64,000 bases of DNA from Flavobacterium sp. Its GTDB lineage: Bacteria > Bacteroidota > Bacteroidia > Flavobacteriales > Flavobacteriaceae. The notes below the pieces were generated by a model that worked only from the letters and a program-made list of their open reading frames with translations, ran no database searches and was not told where the DNA came from. Positions 46,759 through 55,168 of the stretch are shown piece by piece (positions within the stretch are counted from its first letter, which is position 1; each line of letters opens with the position of its first letter). Location: contig JACMLU010000010.1 of the NCBI GenBank assembly GCA_014379405.1, forward strand, positions 1 to 64,000. The letters run 5' to 3'. The position numbers were made by a program, and so were the translations under genes.

Positions 46759-49146
46759 ATGGATTTTAACAACAACTTGGACGAAGACCAAAACGAGGAT
46801 TTTAATGTAAGAGAGGCTATTGAGCGCTATTTGAGCCATTGGCAATGGTTTGTGTTGGCGGTTTGTTTGTCTGTTACTGTAGCCTACGTTTATTTAAGAT
46901 ACACTACCTCCCAATATCAAGCCAGTACCACAATCTTGGTTAAAGATGATAAAAAAGGTGGCATGCTTTCTGAATTATCCGCTTTTTCCGATATGGGCTT
47001 GGGCAGCGGGATGAAGAGTAATCTGGACAATGAAATCGAAATTTTGAAGTCTCGAACCTTGGTGGAAAGAGCCGTTCGAAAGCTGGAATTGAACGTTACT
47101 ATTATTGAAAAAGGTAAGGTTAATACGATTGAAAGGTATAAAGAGTTGCCTATACAAGTACATTTCATTAATGTAAAACCTGTTTTTTACACGGATGGGA
47201 CAAAGTTGGGTTTTGAAAAAAAATCGCCAGATACTTTTGAATTGATCAACGATTCTAATGACGAAGAGAGTGATTTGTCAGTATTGTTGAATTCAAAAAA
47301 AGAATTTCAGTATGGAGAAATCATTGCCACTCGAATTGGAGATTTAATTATCACAAAGTCAATCGGGAAAAAATGGCCCATTGGACTTGAGGAAAAATCC
47401 ATTAGTATCGTTGTGAGTCCTCTGGAATCTGTAGTAGCCAGCTTTCAAGGACGTTTGAACGTGAATCCCATCAGCAAGACTAGTAGTGTTGTTAATGTCT
47501 CGATAATAGATCCCGTGGTTAAGAAAGCGGAGCTTTTTCTGGATAATTTAATTCAAATTTACAATGAAGATGCCGCTGCCGACAAGAGTTTTATTTCGGA
47601 GAATACCTCGAAATTTGTTGCGAATAGATTGTTGTTGATTACACAAGAATTGGATGGAGTTGAGAAGGATGTGGAAAAATTTAAGACCTCGAATAAATTG
47701 ACCGACATCGAAACCGAAGCCAAACTTTTTATTGAAGGCTCGAGCGAGTACAACAAGAAGAGGGTCGAGATCGAGATCCAGTTGAATATGGTGGCTTCGA
47801 TGTTGGATTTTATCAAAAAAAGCAGCAATTCCGATCTGTTGCCGACCAATATGATTTCGGCAAAAGGAGAAGAGACTGGCTTGATGGATTCCTATAATCA
47901 ATTGGTATTGGAACGCAACCGCATCTTGAAATCAGCTACGGCAGAAAATCCAACAGTTGTTAAATTGGATCAACAGCTGGCTTCCTTGAAAACGAATATA
48001 GCAGAAAGTTTGCGCCGATTGCAAGCGAATCTCAATATCCAAAAAAGGGATTTGCGTGGTCAGGAAGGCTTGCTGGACAGTAAGATAGGCGATATTCCGG
48101 TTCAAGAACGCCAGTTCAGGGTAATTGCTCGTCAACAAAAAGTAAAAGAAGAATTGTATCTGTATTTGTTGCAAAAAAGAGAAGAAACCGCTATTTCACT
48201 AGCCGCAACGGAACCTAATGCTCGAGTGATTGATGCGGCAAGAGCTTCGAAAATACCAGTTTCTCCCAAAAAAGCAATCATTTATCTGGCCGCTTTGTTG
48301 TTGGGGCTTCTGATTCCATTCGGGATTTTGTACCTGATCGATTTGTTGGATACTAAGGTGAAAAGTCGTTTTGACATTACGAGTAAATTAAGCATTCCGT
48401 TTTTGGGAGAAATTCCAAAATCGGAGACGCCCAACGAGATTGTGGATACCACCAGTCGTTCCAGCACGGCTGAGGCGATGCGCATTGTCCGAATGAATCT
48501 TGACTTTATGTTGAACCAGGTTCCGGAAGGCCGAGCTAAAACCATTTTGTTTACTTCGACCCTGTCTGGAGAAGGAAAGACTTTTTTGTCGGTTAACATA
48601 GCCAGTATTTTTGCCCTGTCCGGGAAAAAAGTGCTTTTGATAGGAATGGATATCCGGAATCCAAAACTGAATGAATATATAGACTTACCAAGCAGTGCGG
48701 GATTGACTAATTATTTGTCTTCCAGTAATGTTAAAATTGAAGATTATATTTTTAAACATAAAAGTTTTGAGCAAATGTATGTACTTCCTCCAGGAAGTAT
48801 TCCGCCCAATCCTACTGAATTGTTAATGAGCAAGAAGGTAGACGAGCTTTTTGCACAATTCAAGAAGGAATACGATTTCATTATTGTGGATACCGCTCCG
48901 GTAAGTTTGGTGTCGGACACGTTAATTATAGCCAAACAGGCCGATACTTTTGTATATGTGGTACGCGCCAATGTCTTGGATAAAAGAATGCTTCACATAC
49001 CGGAAGTTTTGTATCGAGAAAAAAAACTGCCTAATATGGCTTTGTTGCTTAACGATGCCGAAACCAAAAAAGGCTATGGCTATGGTTATGGTTATGGGGT
49101 CACGGTTAAAAAAGTGCCTTGGTACAAGAAATTTTTTAATAGATAA
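46759..49146 (+). CDS. Wzc-like tyrosine autokinase / chain-length regulator, copy 1
   Basis: The 795-residue inner-membrane protein has a Wzz domain with a first membrane helix near residue 35, coiled-coil segments (about 270-470), a second helix near 510 and a cytoplasmic BY-kinase domain. Walker A is SGEGKT (K607), Walker A' is VLLIGMDIRNPKL and Walker B is FIIVDTAP. The C-terminus has Gly-Tyr repeats (GYGYGYGYG) as the likely phosphorylated tyrosine cluster. It regulates polymer length and export with the lipoprotein upstream. Confidence 0.94.
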   Translation: MDFNNNLDEDQNEDFNVREAIERYLSHWQWFVLAVCLSVTVAYVYLRYTTSQYQASTTILVKDDKKGGMLSELSAFSDMGLGSGMKSNLDNEIEILKSRTLVERAVRKLELNVTIIEKGKVNTIERYKELPIQVHFINVKPVFYTDGTKLGFEKKSPDTFELINDSNDEESDLSVLLNSKKEFQYGEIIATRIGDLIITKSIGKKWPIGLEEKSISIVVSPLESVVASFQGRLNVNPISKTSSVVNVSIIDPVVKKAELFLDNLIQIYNEDAAADKSFISENTSKFVANRLLLITQELDGVEKDVEKFKTSNKLTDIETEAKLFIEGSSEYNKKRVEIEIQLNMVASMLDFIKKSSNSDLLPTNMISAKGEETGLMDSYNQLVLERNRILKSATAENPTVVKLDQQLASLKTNIAESLRRLQANLNIQKRDLRGQEGLLDSKIGDIPVQERQFRVIARQQKVKEELYLYLLQKREETAISLAATEPNARVIDAARASKIPVSPKKAIIYLAALLLGLLIPFGILYLIDLLDTKVKSRFDITSKLSIPFLGEIPKSETPNEIVDTTSRSSTAEAMRIVRMNLDFMLNQVPEGRAKTILFTSTLSGEGKTFLSVNIASIFALSGKKVLLIGMDIRNPKLNEYIDLPSSAGLTNYLSSSNVKIEDYIFKHKSFEQMYVLPPGSIPPNPTELLMSKKVDELFAQFKKEYDFIIVDTAPVSLVSDTLIIAKQADTFVYVVRANVLDKRMLHIPEVLYREKKLPNMALLLNDAETKKGYGYGYGYGVTVKKVPWYKKFFNR

Positions 49147-49151
49147 AAATG

Positions 49152-49172
49152 GAGGCGAAAGCCTCTTTTTTT
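49152..49172 (+). terminator. Intrinsic terminator after wzc copy 1
   Basis: GAGGC (49152-49156) pairs with GCCTC (49161-49165) around the GAAA tetraloop, followed by seven Ts. Confidence 0.85.
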
Positions 49173-49298
49173 GTTTAATCGGTTAACTGGTTATTTGATT
49201 AACTGTTTAACTGGTTAATCGAGGGTAATATTTATATTTTAGTTAACCGATTAATAACGTTTTTACTTTGATTTTACTGGGTTTAAAAGAACCGTCTC
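49173..49298. repeat. GGTTAACTGGTTA-type repeats upstream of the four-way junction repeat
   Basis: The stretch holds AATCGGTTAACTGGTTATTT, GTTTAACTGGTTAATCG and the inverse AGTTAACCGATTAA, the same motif family as around 24434-25062. No gene is visible in the 411 bases between wzc copy 1 and recR. Confidence 0.6.
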
Positions 49299-49425
49299 TT
49301 CGAGTGATTTTGAATAGTAATGCGACAGCTTTACTATTCAAAATTGTATCGAGAAGCTACAACATAAGAGTTCTCGATACATTTCATTAAAAAAAGCTAC
49401 CGCATTTTTTAATGAAATACTCGAA
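49299..49425. repeat. Four-way-junction palindromic repeat, copy 1
   Basis: An outer stem TTCGAGT / ACTCGAA (49299-49305, 49419-49425) encloses three adjacent hairpins. Hairpin 1 is a perfect 14-bp stem (49307-49320 with 49331-49344), hairpin 2 is TGTATCGAGAA / TTCTCGATACA (49345-49355, 49371-49381), and hairpin 3 is a 13-bp stem (49382-49394 with 49405-49417). Almost no base is left unpaired between the arms. A second copy lies at 50276-50398. Confidence 0.88.
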
Positions 49426-49545
49426 CAGTCGTAGAGCGGGATTGATTTATCACGGTAAATTTAAAGCCTAAACGGTATAACCCTTTTTTAAACAATTAAC
49501 CGATTAAACCTTTCCTAAACAATTAAGCTTTTCTAAACAAATTAT

Positions 49546-49553
49546 TACCTTTG
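49546..49553 (+). promoter_or_regulatory. Putative -7 promoter element of recR (leaderless)
   Basis: TACCTTTG matches TAnnTTTG and ends 5 bases before the recR ATG, so the transcript would start at or next to the start codon. Confidence 0.45.
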
Positions 49554-49558
49554 CCTTT

Positions 49559-50179
49559 ATGGAATTTTCATCAAAACTTTTAGAAAAAGCAGTCAATGAA
49601 ATGGCACAGTTGCCGGGCATTGGCAAACGAACCGCCCTGCGATTGGTGTTGCATTTATTGAAGCAGCCCAAGGAACAAACCGGATTTTTGACGCAAGCCC
49701 TAACGACTATGCGGGAAGAAGTGAAGTTTTGTGTCAGCTGCCACAATATTTCCGATGTGGAAGTTTGCGAGATTTGCTCTAACACCAAAAGAAATCACCT
49801 AATCATCTGTGTCGTTGAAGATATTCGCGATGTGATGGCCATAGAGAACACGGGACAATTTAGGGGGATTTATCACGTTCTAGGCGGTAAGATATCGCCA
49901 ATTGACGGCGTTGGTCCTAGCCAGTTGAACATCACTACGCTGGTCGAAAAAGTAAAATCCGGTGAAGTCGGTGAAATAATATTTGCTTTAAGCTCCACAA
50001 TGGAAGGGGATACGACCAATTTTTATATTTACAAACAAATTCAGGATTGTGGTATTATTACTTCTACCATTGCTCGAGGAATATCCGTGGGTGATGAACT
50101 GGAATATGCTGACGAAGTCACTTTGGGCAGGAGTATTTTGCAAAGAGTGCCTTTTGAGAATTTTTTTAAAAATAATTAA
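49559..50179 (+). CDS. recR: Recombination mediator protein RecR
   Basis: RecR, with RecO, loads RecA on gapped DNA. The 206-residue product is the normal length: an N-terminal helix-hairpin-helix ([17 protein letters not shown]), the four-cysteine zinc finger ([16 protein letters not shown], about residues 57-72), and a Toprim domain ([30 protein letters not shown]). It is a housekeeping gene placed between two polysaccharide export operons, with junction repeats on both sides. Confidence 0.96.
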   Translation: MEFSSKLLEKAVNEMAQLPGIGKRTALRLVLHLLKQPKEQTGFLTQALTTMREEVKFCVSCHNISDVEVCEICSNTKRNHLIICVVEDIRDVMAIENTGQFRGIYHVLGGKISPIDGVGPSQLNITTLVEKVKSGEVGEIIFALSSTMEGDTTNFYIYKQIQDCGIITSTIARGISVGDELEYADEVTLGRSILQRVPFENFFKNN

Positions 50180-50247
50180 AATTGGACACGGATGAAAGGG
50201 GAATTTTGGTGTTGTTTTAACTAGAGGTCGTTATTTGAAAGTTTACT

Positions 50248-50592
50248 TTAACCCGTTGGGTGCATTTATTACAAACGTCAGTTCGAGTGTTTTTTGTGAA
50301 GAGAAACGGAACAAAAAATGTATCGAGAACCGTTTTTAATGAAAATTTTTCTGTTCTCGATACAATCCCGCCTAAAAGCGGAATCACTCGAACTGACGAA
50401 AAATTATCATCAAAACTAATTACATCCAAAGGGTTATGATAGACCAATTGCTTCGCCTGTTCGCTATCGCTCGGGTCTTGGGTTCGCATAGCTATGATTT
50501 ACTATATAAAGTCAAACGTCTGAATATTAGTAAACAAAATCTATGTTTCTATGTGTTTAAAAAATATAAAAATGAATTACACCCAATGAGTA
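50248..50592. repeat. Mosaic repeat with ACCCGTTGGGTG-type inverted ends (copy 2)
   Basis: The left end TAACCCGTTGGGTGCATTTA (50249-50268) is inverted at TAATTACATCCAAAGGGTTA (50417-50436), and again more loosely at GAATTACACCCAATGAGT (50574-50591). The block 50444-50478 is identical to 22724-22758. A four-way-junction repeat (50276-50398) sits inside the first part. Small open frames here are not gene-like. Confidence 0.7.
50276..50398. repeat. Four-way-junction palindromic repeat, copy 2
   Basis: The outer stem CGTCAGTTCGAGTG / CACTCGAACTGACG is perfect (14 bp). Inside are hairpin 1 TTTTTTGT / ACAAAAAA (50290-50297, 50311-50318), hairpin 2 TGTATCGAGAAC / GTTCTCGATACA (50319-50330, 50353-50364) and hairpin 3 ATCCCGC / GCGGAAT (50365-50371, 50378-50384, one mismatch). 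The arms follow each other with no unpaired base. Outer stem and hairpin 2 match copy 1, while hairpins 1 and 3 differ in sequence but still pair. Confidence 0.9.
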
Positions 50593-50770
50593 TTTTATTC
50601 TGTTTATTTAAGAGACCTTTTCGTGAAAATTGTTAGAAGACCCTTGATATATTAAAATGAGTTACTGCAATTGATAAAAAACTATGTTCAAGTCTAGCTG
50701 TAAACAAAGAGAAAATAATTAATTAATTCATTTATAAATGGTGATATTTTTAATTTGATAAATGAAAAAC

Positions 50771-50778
50771 TATATTTG
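50771..50778 (+). promoter_or_regulatory. Putative -7 promoter element before the second export operon
   Basis: TATATTTG matches TAnnTTTG, 15 bases before the ATG at 50794. It lies downstream of an in-frame TTG at 50755, which supports the ATG as the start. Between 50593 and 50770 I see only AT-rich sequence. Confidence 0.5.
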
Positions 50779-50793
50779 TTGAAAAAATTGAAC

Positions 50794-51582
50794 ATGAATA
50801 AATTTTTGCGCTATATATTGATGGGAATAAGCGTTTTTTTTGTTTCCTGTATTCCAACTAAAGACCTTATCTATCTTCAGAATAAAAGTGGATCCGAAAC
50901 AACGGCTACTATATCGGAGGTTATGTTAAAGCCCTACAGACTTCAGGTCAACGATGTTTTGAGCATTACCATTAAAGCGGATGATTCTAAACTGACTGCT
51001 ATTTTTAATCCTACCAACAAAGGGGAGACAGATAATGTGGGTTCTTCTTTGTATTTTTCTGGTTACACGGTAGATGATCACGGTAATATCCGAATTCCAG
51101 TTTTAGGTGATTTCACTGCCATAGGATATACGGTTGATGAATTAAGAATGAAAATCGAGAAACAACTTTTGGACGAGTATTTTAAAAAAGAAGCCAATAT
51201 TTTTGTGATTGTAAGATTGGCGGGATTCAAATACACTATTAATGGTGAAGTCGGAAGTGTAGGTACTAAGTTTCTGTTCCAAGATCACGTTAATATTATG
51301 GAAGCCATTGCCAATTCAGGTGATATTACCATAACAGGGGATCGAAAAGCGGTGACCATTATTCGTCAAACTCCCTCTGGAACCGAAATGCACGACATCG
51401 ATCTTACCAATATCAACGTGATGCAATCGCCTTATTATAATTTGCAACCCAACGACTATATTTATGTAAAACCGCTCAAACAGAAAACTTGGGGAACCGG
51501 TAAAACGGGTATAGAATCGTTAAGTACCATCATTACGTTAATTTCATTGGTAACCACCGCTATAGTACTCTTAAATTTATAA
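50794..51582 (+). CDS. Outer-membrane polysaccharide export lipoprotein (Wza-like), copy 2
   Basis: This 262-residue lipoprotein is a homologue of the one at 45950. The signal peptide ends in VFFVSC (Cys about residue 18). It then has YRLQVNDVLSITIKADD, DDHGNIRIPVLGDFTAIGYT, an SLBB-like FKYTINGEVGSVGTKFLFQD and a hydrophobic C-terminus (LSTIITLISLVTTAIVLLNL). It forms a unit with the Wzc-like kinase 13 bases downstream. The ATG at 50794 is preferred because an upstream TTG would lie before the promoter element. Confidence 0.91.
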   Translation: MNKFLRYILMGISVFFVSCIPTKDLIYLQNKSGSETTATISEVMLKPYRLQVNDVLSITIKADDSKLTAIFNPTNKGETDNVGSSLYFSGYTVDDHGNIRIPVLGDFTAIGYTVDELRMKIEKQLLDEYFKKEANIFVIVRLAGFKYTINGEVGSVGTKFLFQDHVNIMEAIANSGDITITGDRKAVTIIRQTPSGTEMHDIDLTNINVMQSPYYNLQPNDYIYVKPLKQKTWGTGKTGIESLSTIITLISLVTTAIVLLNL

Positions 51583-51595
51583 TACAAATCCACAA

Positions 51596-54061
51596 ATGCT
51601 AGATATAAAAGATTTTTCTATTTTTGAAGCCCAGTCTGGATTTGATTTCAAAGGGTTTTTGTTGAAAATCGGTAGTTACTGGAAATGGTTTATATTGAGT
51701 TTGGCCATTACTTTCACCATTGCCTATCAGGTGAATATCCGAAAGGAAAAAATATACGCAATGGAGACGCTAATCTCCGTCAAAGAGGAAAGCAATCCTT
51801 TATTTACATCGAATACCAGTTTGGTCTTTAATTGGGGAGGCACTTCGGACCAAGTCCAAACGATTTCCACCACCCTGCAATCGCGCTCCCACAATGAGTT
51901 GGTTGTCGATAAATTGCAATATTATATCAATTATTTGGCACAGGGAAAATATAATTTGGTGGATGCCTATGGCGCCGTGCCTTTTTATGTGGATATTGAT
52001 AAAACCAAAGGGCAGCTTGCAGGAACTTTGATTGGAATCAAGTTTTTGAGTGAAAACGAATACCAAATTCGAATTCCATTTGCGGGGAATTCTGTTTCCT
52101 TAATTTCCTATTCGGACAATTCTTATAGTACTACGGCAGTGGTCATTGGCGATTTCGTCAAAAGATATAAAGTGGGTCAGCCCGTTTCTTTGCCCTTTTT
52201 GAATTGGAAATTGCAGATAAAAGACAATCCTGGTTTGTACAAAGGGAACGAATATTTTGTGCAATTTAGTGATTTCGATGGAACTGTTTCAGGCTATAGA
52301 GGGATAAATGTTAAGTCTGATGATAAAGGCGGGTCGATTATTACGCTGGGAATGCAAGGAACCAACAAAGCCAGAATGGTCGAATATTTGAATTCTACCG
52401 TAAAAATGCTCATCAAAAGACAATTGGACAGCAAGAACCAATTTGCGACCAACACCATACAGTTTATCGACAGCACGCTTGTGGCTATGGAATCGCAATT
52501 GAAGGAGACGACGAACGAGTTAAAATCTTTTAGAACAGGTAAAAACATTTATGATATTGAAGAAGGAGGTTCCAAGTTTTCAGGGAAGATTCTGGAATTT
52601 GATGTCAAAAAAGACGAGATTACCCGTAAAATGGCCTATTATAATTCCTTGAAGGCTTATTTGAAAAATAGCGTGGATTATTCAAAACTTCCTGCTCCAT
52701 CGGTTGCCGGAATTGATGATCCCAATATTGTGGTGAATGTGTCGAAATTAATCTCTCTTTCTACCCAAAGATCTGAAATGGCTTATGCCGTTAAAAGCGA
52801 AAAAATATTCAAGGATTTTGACAATCAAATGGAAGCCGTCAAAAAAGTTTTGTTGGAGAATATTGCCACTGCCAAGGCTGCCTTGCAATATGATTTGGCT
52901 ATGGTCGACAGTAAAATCAGTGAGGTGGAAAGCACCATGAAAAAGCTTCCCGAAGACCAACAAGAACTCATAAAAATAAAAAGAAAATACGATTTAAGCG
53001 ATAATATCTACAGCACTTTTCTTCAAAAACGCAGCGAAGCCGATATAGTGAAAGCGGCTAATTTGTCGGATATTCATTTTATCGATCCTGCCAAAGATAT
53101 TGGCGGTGGACTCGTGGGGCCTAAAACTTCCGTAAATTATGTGTTGGCTTTATTTCTGGGATTATTGATCCCGTTGCTTTTTGTTTTCGGAATTTTCTTT
53201 ATCAACAATTCCATACAAAATACGGAAGACATCAGCAAATTGACCCAAATTCCATTGATTGGCGTAATCGGATTGAGCAATGAAAAGTCGGATTTGGCTG
53301 TTTTTGAAAAACCTAAATCAGCCTTATCGGAATCATTTAGAGCCATTCGGTCTTCCTTGCAGTTTTTATACAAACAGCAGAAATTGGATGGGGCCAAAAC
53401 GCTTATGATTACCTCATCTGTGAGTGGGGAAGGAAAGACATTTTGTTCTTTGAACATCGCCACGGTTTTTGCATTGAGCGAAAAACGAACCGTAATCCTT
53501 GGATTGGATTTGAGAAAACCCAAACTGTTCGAAGAGTTCAATTTGACCAATGATGTTGGTGTCGTCAATTATCTCATCAAACAAAAAACGGTGGACGAAA
53601 TCATCAATCATACCCATATTCCTTTTCTGGATGTTATTATTTCGGGACCTATTCCGCCAAACCCGGCCGAGATGATAATGAGTGACGGAATGAAGGACTT
53701 AATCGATGAACTGAAACATAAATACGATTATATTATTTTGGATACGCCACCAGTTGGTTTGGTGTCGGATGCCTTGGAGTTGGCACAATATTGTGATGTT
53801 ACCTTGTATATCGTGAGACAGAATTTCACCAAAAAAGAAATGATTACCTTACTCAACAACAGGGTCAAACGTGGTGAGCTTAACAACACGAGTATTATTT
53901 TGAATGGATTCCAGAACAAAGCCAAATATGGAGCCGGTTACGGTTACGGATATGGTTATGGCTATGGAGCCACAACGTATTCTAATGGATACCATGACGA
54001 TGACAAGCCCAAAAATATTTTCGAAAAAATAATGGGTAAATTCCGCAAAAAACAACTGTAA
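51596..54061 (+). CDS. Wzc-like tyrosine autokinase / chain-length regulator, copy 2
   Basis: The 821-residue protein has the same architecture as copy 1: a first helix near residue 35, a periplasmic coiled coil, a second helix near 520 (LALFLGLLIPLLFVFGIFF) and a kinase domain with Walker A SGEGKT (K614), Walker A' VILGLDLRKPKL and Walker B YIILDTPPVG. The C-terminal tail has five Gly-Tyr units (GYGYGYGYGYG) before an acidic and basic end. It shares only moderate similarity with copy 1, so this is an old duplication or separate acquisition. Confidence 0.93.
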   Translation: MLDIKDFSIFEAQSGFDFKGFLLKIGSYWKWFILSLAITFTIAYQVNIRKEKIYAMETLISVKEESNPLFTSNTSLVFNWGGTSDQVQTISTTLQSRSHNELVVDKLQYYINYLAQGKYNLVDAYGAVPFYVDIDKTKGQLAGTLIGIKFLSENEYQIRIPFAGNSVSLISYSDNSYSTTAVVIGDFVKRYKVGQPVSLPFLNWKLQIKDNPGLYKGNEYFVQFSDFDGTVSGYRGINVKSDDKGGSIITLGMQGTNKARMVEYLNSTVKMLIKRQLDSKNQFATNTIQFIDSTLVAMESQLKETTNELKSFRTGKNIYDIEEGGSKFSGKILEFDVKKDEITRKMAYYNSLKAYLKNSVDYSKLPAPSVAGIDDPNIVVNVSKLISLSTQRSEMAYAVKSEKIFKDFDNQMEAVKKVLLENIATAKAALQYDLAMVDSKISEVESTMKKLPEDQQELIKIKRKYDLSDNIYSTFLQKRSEADIVKAANLSDIHFIDPAKDIGGGLVGPKTSVNYVLALFLGLLIPLLFVFGIFFINNSIQNTEDISKLTQIPLIGVIGLSNEKSDLAVFEKPKSALSESFRAIRSSLQFLYKQQKLDGAKTLMITSSVSGEGKTFCSLNIATVFALSEKRTVILGLDLRKPKLFEEFNLTNDVGVVNYLIKQKTVDEIINHTHIPFLDVIISGPIPPNPAEMIMSDGMKDLIDELKHKYDYIILDTPPVGLVSDALELAQYCDVTLYIVRQNFTKKEMITLLNNRVKRGELNNTSIILNGFQNKAKYGAGYGYGYGYGYGATTYSNGYHDDDKPKNIFEKIMGKFRKKQL

Positions 54062-54088
54062 CACGACTATTGTTTAAAACACTACAGC

Positions 54089-55069
54089 ATGAAGGAAGAA
54101 AGAAAAAGTGCTATTCTTGTAACTGGTGGAGCGGGATTTATAGGTTCCAATCTATGCGAGTATTTTTTGTCCAAGGGGCACCAAGTGACTTGCTTGGATA
54201 ATTTTGCGACAGGATACCGACACAATTTAAAAGATTTTATAAACCATCCCCATTTTACTTTGATTGAAGGTGATATTCGGAACTTATCCGATTGCCAGAA
54301 CGCAGTTCAAGGTGTGGATTATGTTTTGCATCAGGCTGCATTGGGTTCTGTACCAAGGTCTATCCAGAATCCCATCACTACAAATGACGTCAATGTTTCG
54401 GGATTTTTGAATATGTTGGTTGCTTCTCGTGATGCCGGAATCAAACGATTCGTGTATGCCGCCAGTTCTTCGACCTATGGAGATTCGCAAGGATTACCCA
54501 AAGTGGAAGACGTTATTGGAAAACCGCTTTCGCCTTATGCCATAACGAAATATGTCAACGAATTGTATGCGGACATTTTCAGTCGAACCTATGGGGTGGA
54601 AACAATTGGCTTGCGTTATTTCAATGTTTTTGGACGAAAACAAGATCCTAAAGGAGCTTATGCCGCCGTTATTCCAAAATTTGTAATGCAGTTGATGCAA
54701 CTCGAAAGCCCATTAATCAACGGCGACGGCAATTATTCCCGTGATTTTACCTATATTGACAACGTGATCCAAATGAATGAATTGGCGATGACCACCCAGA
54801 ATTCGGAGGCAGTCAACACCGTTTTTAACACGGCTTTTGGCGACAGGAACACCTTGAATGATTTGGTGGGGTATTTGAAAGAATTTCTGTCGGCTTATAA
54901 TCCAAATATTGCGGAAGTTGCCATTGCATACGGTCCCAATAGAGCGGGAGATATTCCGCATTCATTGGCCAGTATCGAGAAAGCGAAAGTTTTGTTGGGA
55001 TATGATCCACAATTTTCATTGCAAGAAGGATTAAAGGAAGCAATAGATTGGTATTGGAAACATCTGTAG
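54089..55069 (+). CDS. UDP-GlcNAc C4-epimerase-like protein (WbpP/TviC type)
   Basis: This extended short-chain dehydrogenase of 326 residues has the NAD-binding TGGAGFIGSNLCEYF near residue 13, the catalytic triad with SSSTYGDSQ and SPYAITK (Y150, K154), and HQAALGSVPRSIQNP, which resembles WbpP/TviC enzymes that epimerise UDP-GlcNAc to UDP-GalNAc. A TviB/WbpO-like dehydrogenase is encoded at 56696, so the pair could give UDP-GalNAcA. The substrate assignment is by resemblance. Confidence 0.85.
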   Translation: MKEERKSAILVTGGAGFIGSNLCEYFLSKGHQVTCLDNFATGYRHNLKDFINHPHFTLIEGDIRNLSDCQNAVQGVDYVLHQAALGSVPRSIQNPITTNDVNVSGFLNMLVASRDAGIKRFVYAASSSTYGDSQGLPKVEDVIGKPLSPYAITKYVNELYADIFSRTYGVETIGLRYFNVFGRKQDPKGAYAAVIPKFVMQLMQLESPLINGDGNYSRDFTYIDNVIQMNELAMTTQNSEAVNTVFNTAFGDRNTLNDLVGYLKEFLSAYNPNIAEVAIAYGPNRAGDIPHSLASIEKAKVLLGYDPQFSLQEGLKEAIDWYWKHL

Positions 55070-55070
55070 A

Positions 55071-55088
55071 GATGCAATTCATTGCGTC
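55071..55088. repeat. Hairpin GATGCAA-TTCA-TTGCGTC, with a second related copy
   Basis: Directly after the epimerase gene is a 7-bp hairpin with one G-T pair. GGCGCAATGAATCACGTCTG follows at 55111-55130, and ATTCATTGCG / CGCAATGAAT in the two copies pair with each other. No T-run follows. Confidence 0.6.
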
Positions 55089-55142
55089 TGTATTATTATA
55101 AATATGTGGAGGCGCAATGAATCACGTCTGTACGGAAATAGA

Positions 55143-55150
55143 TATATTTG
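55143..55150 (+). promoter_or_regulatory. Putative -7 promoter element before ugd
   Basis: TATATTTG matches TAnnTTTG, 18 bases before the ATG at 55169. It overlaps an in-frame TTG at 55148, which is therefore unlikely to be the start. Confidence 0.5.
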
Positions 55151-55168
55151 CAAATAGAAAATATAAAA

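Noticed and set aside
50436..50636. 66-residue open frame between recR and the second export operon
   Set aside because: It runs through the core of the mosaic repeat, which is shared with 22724-22758 where the frame is not kept.
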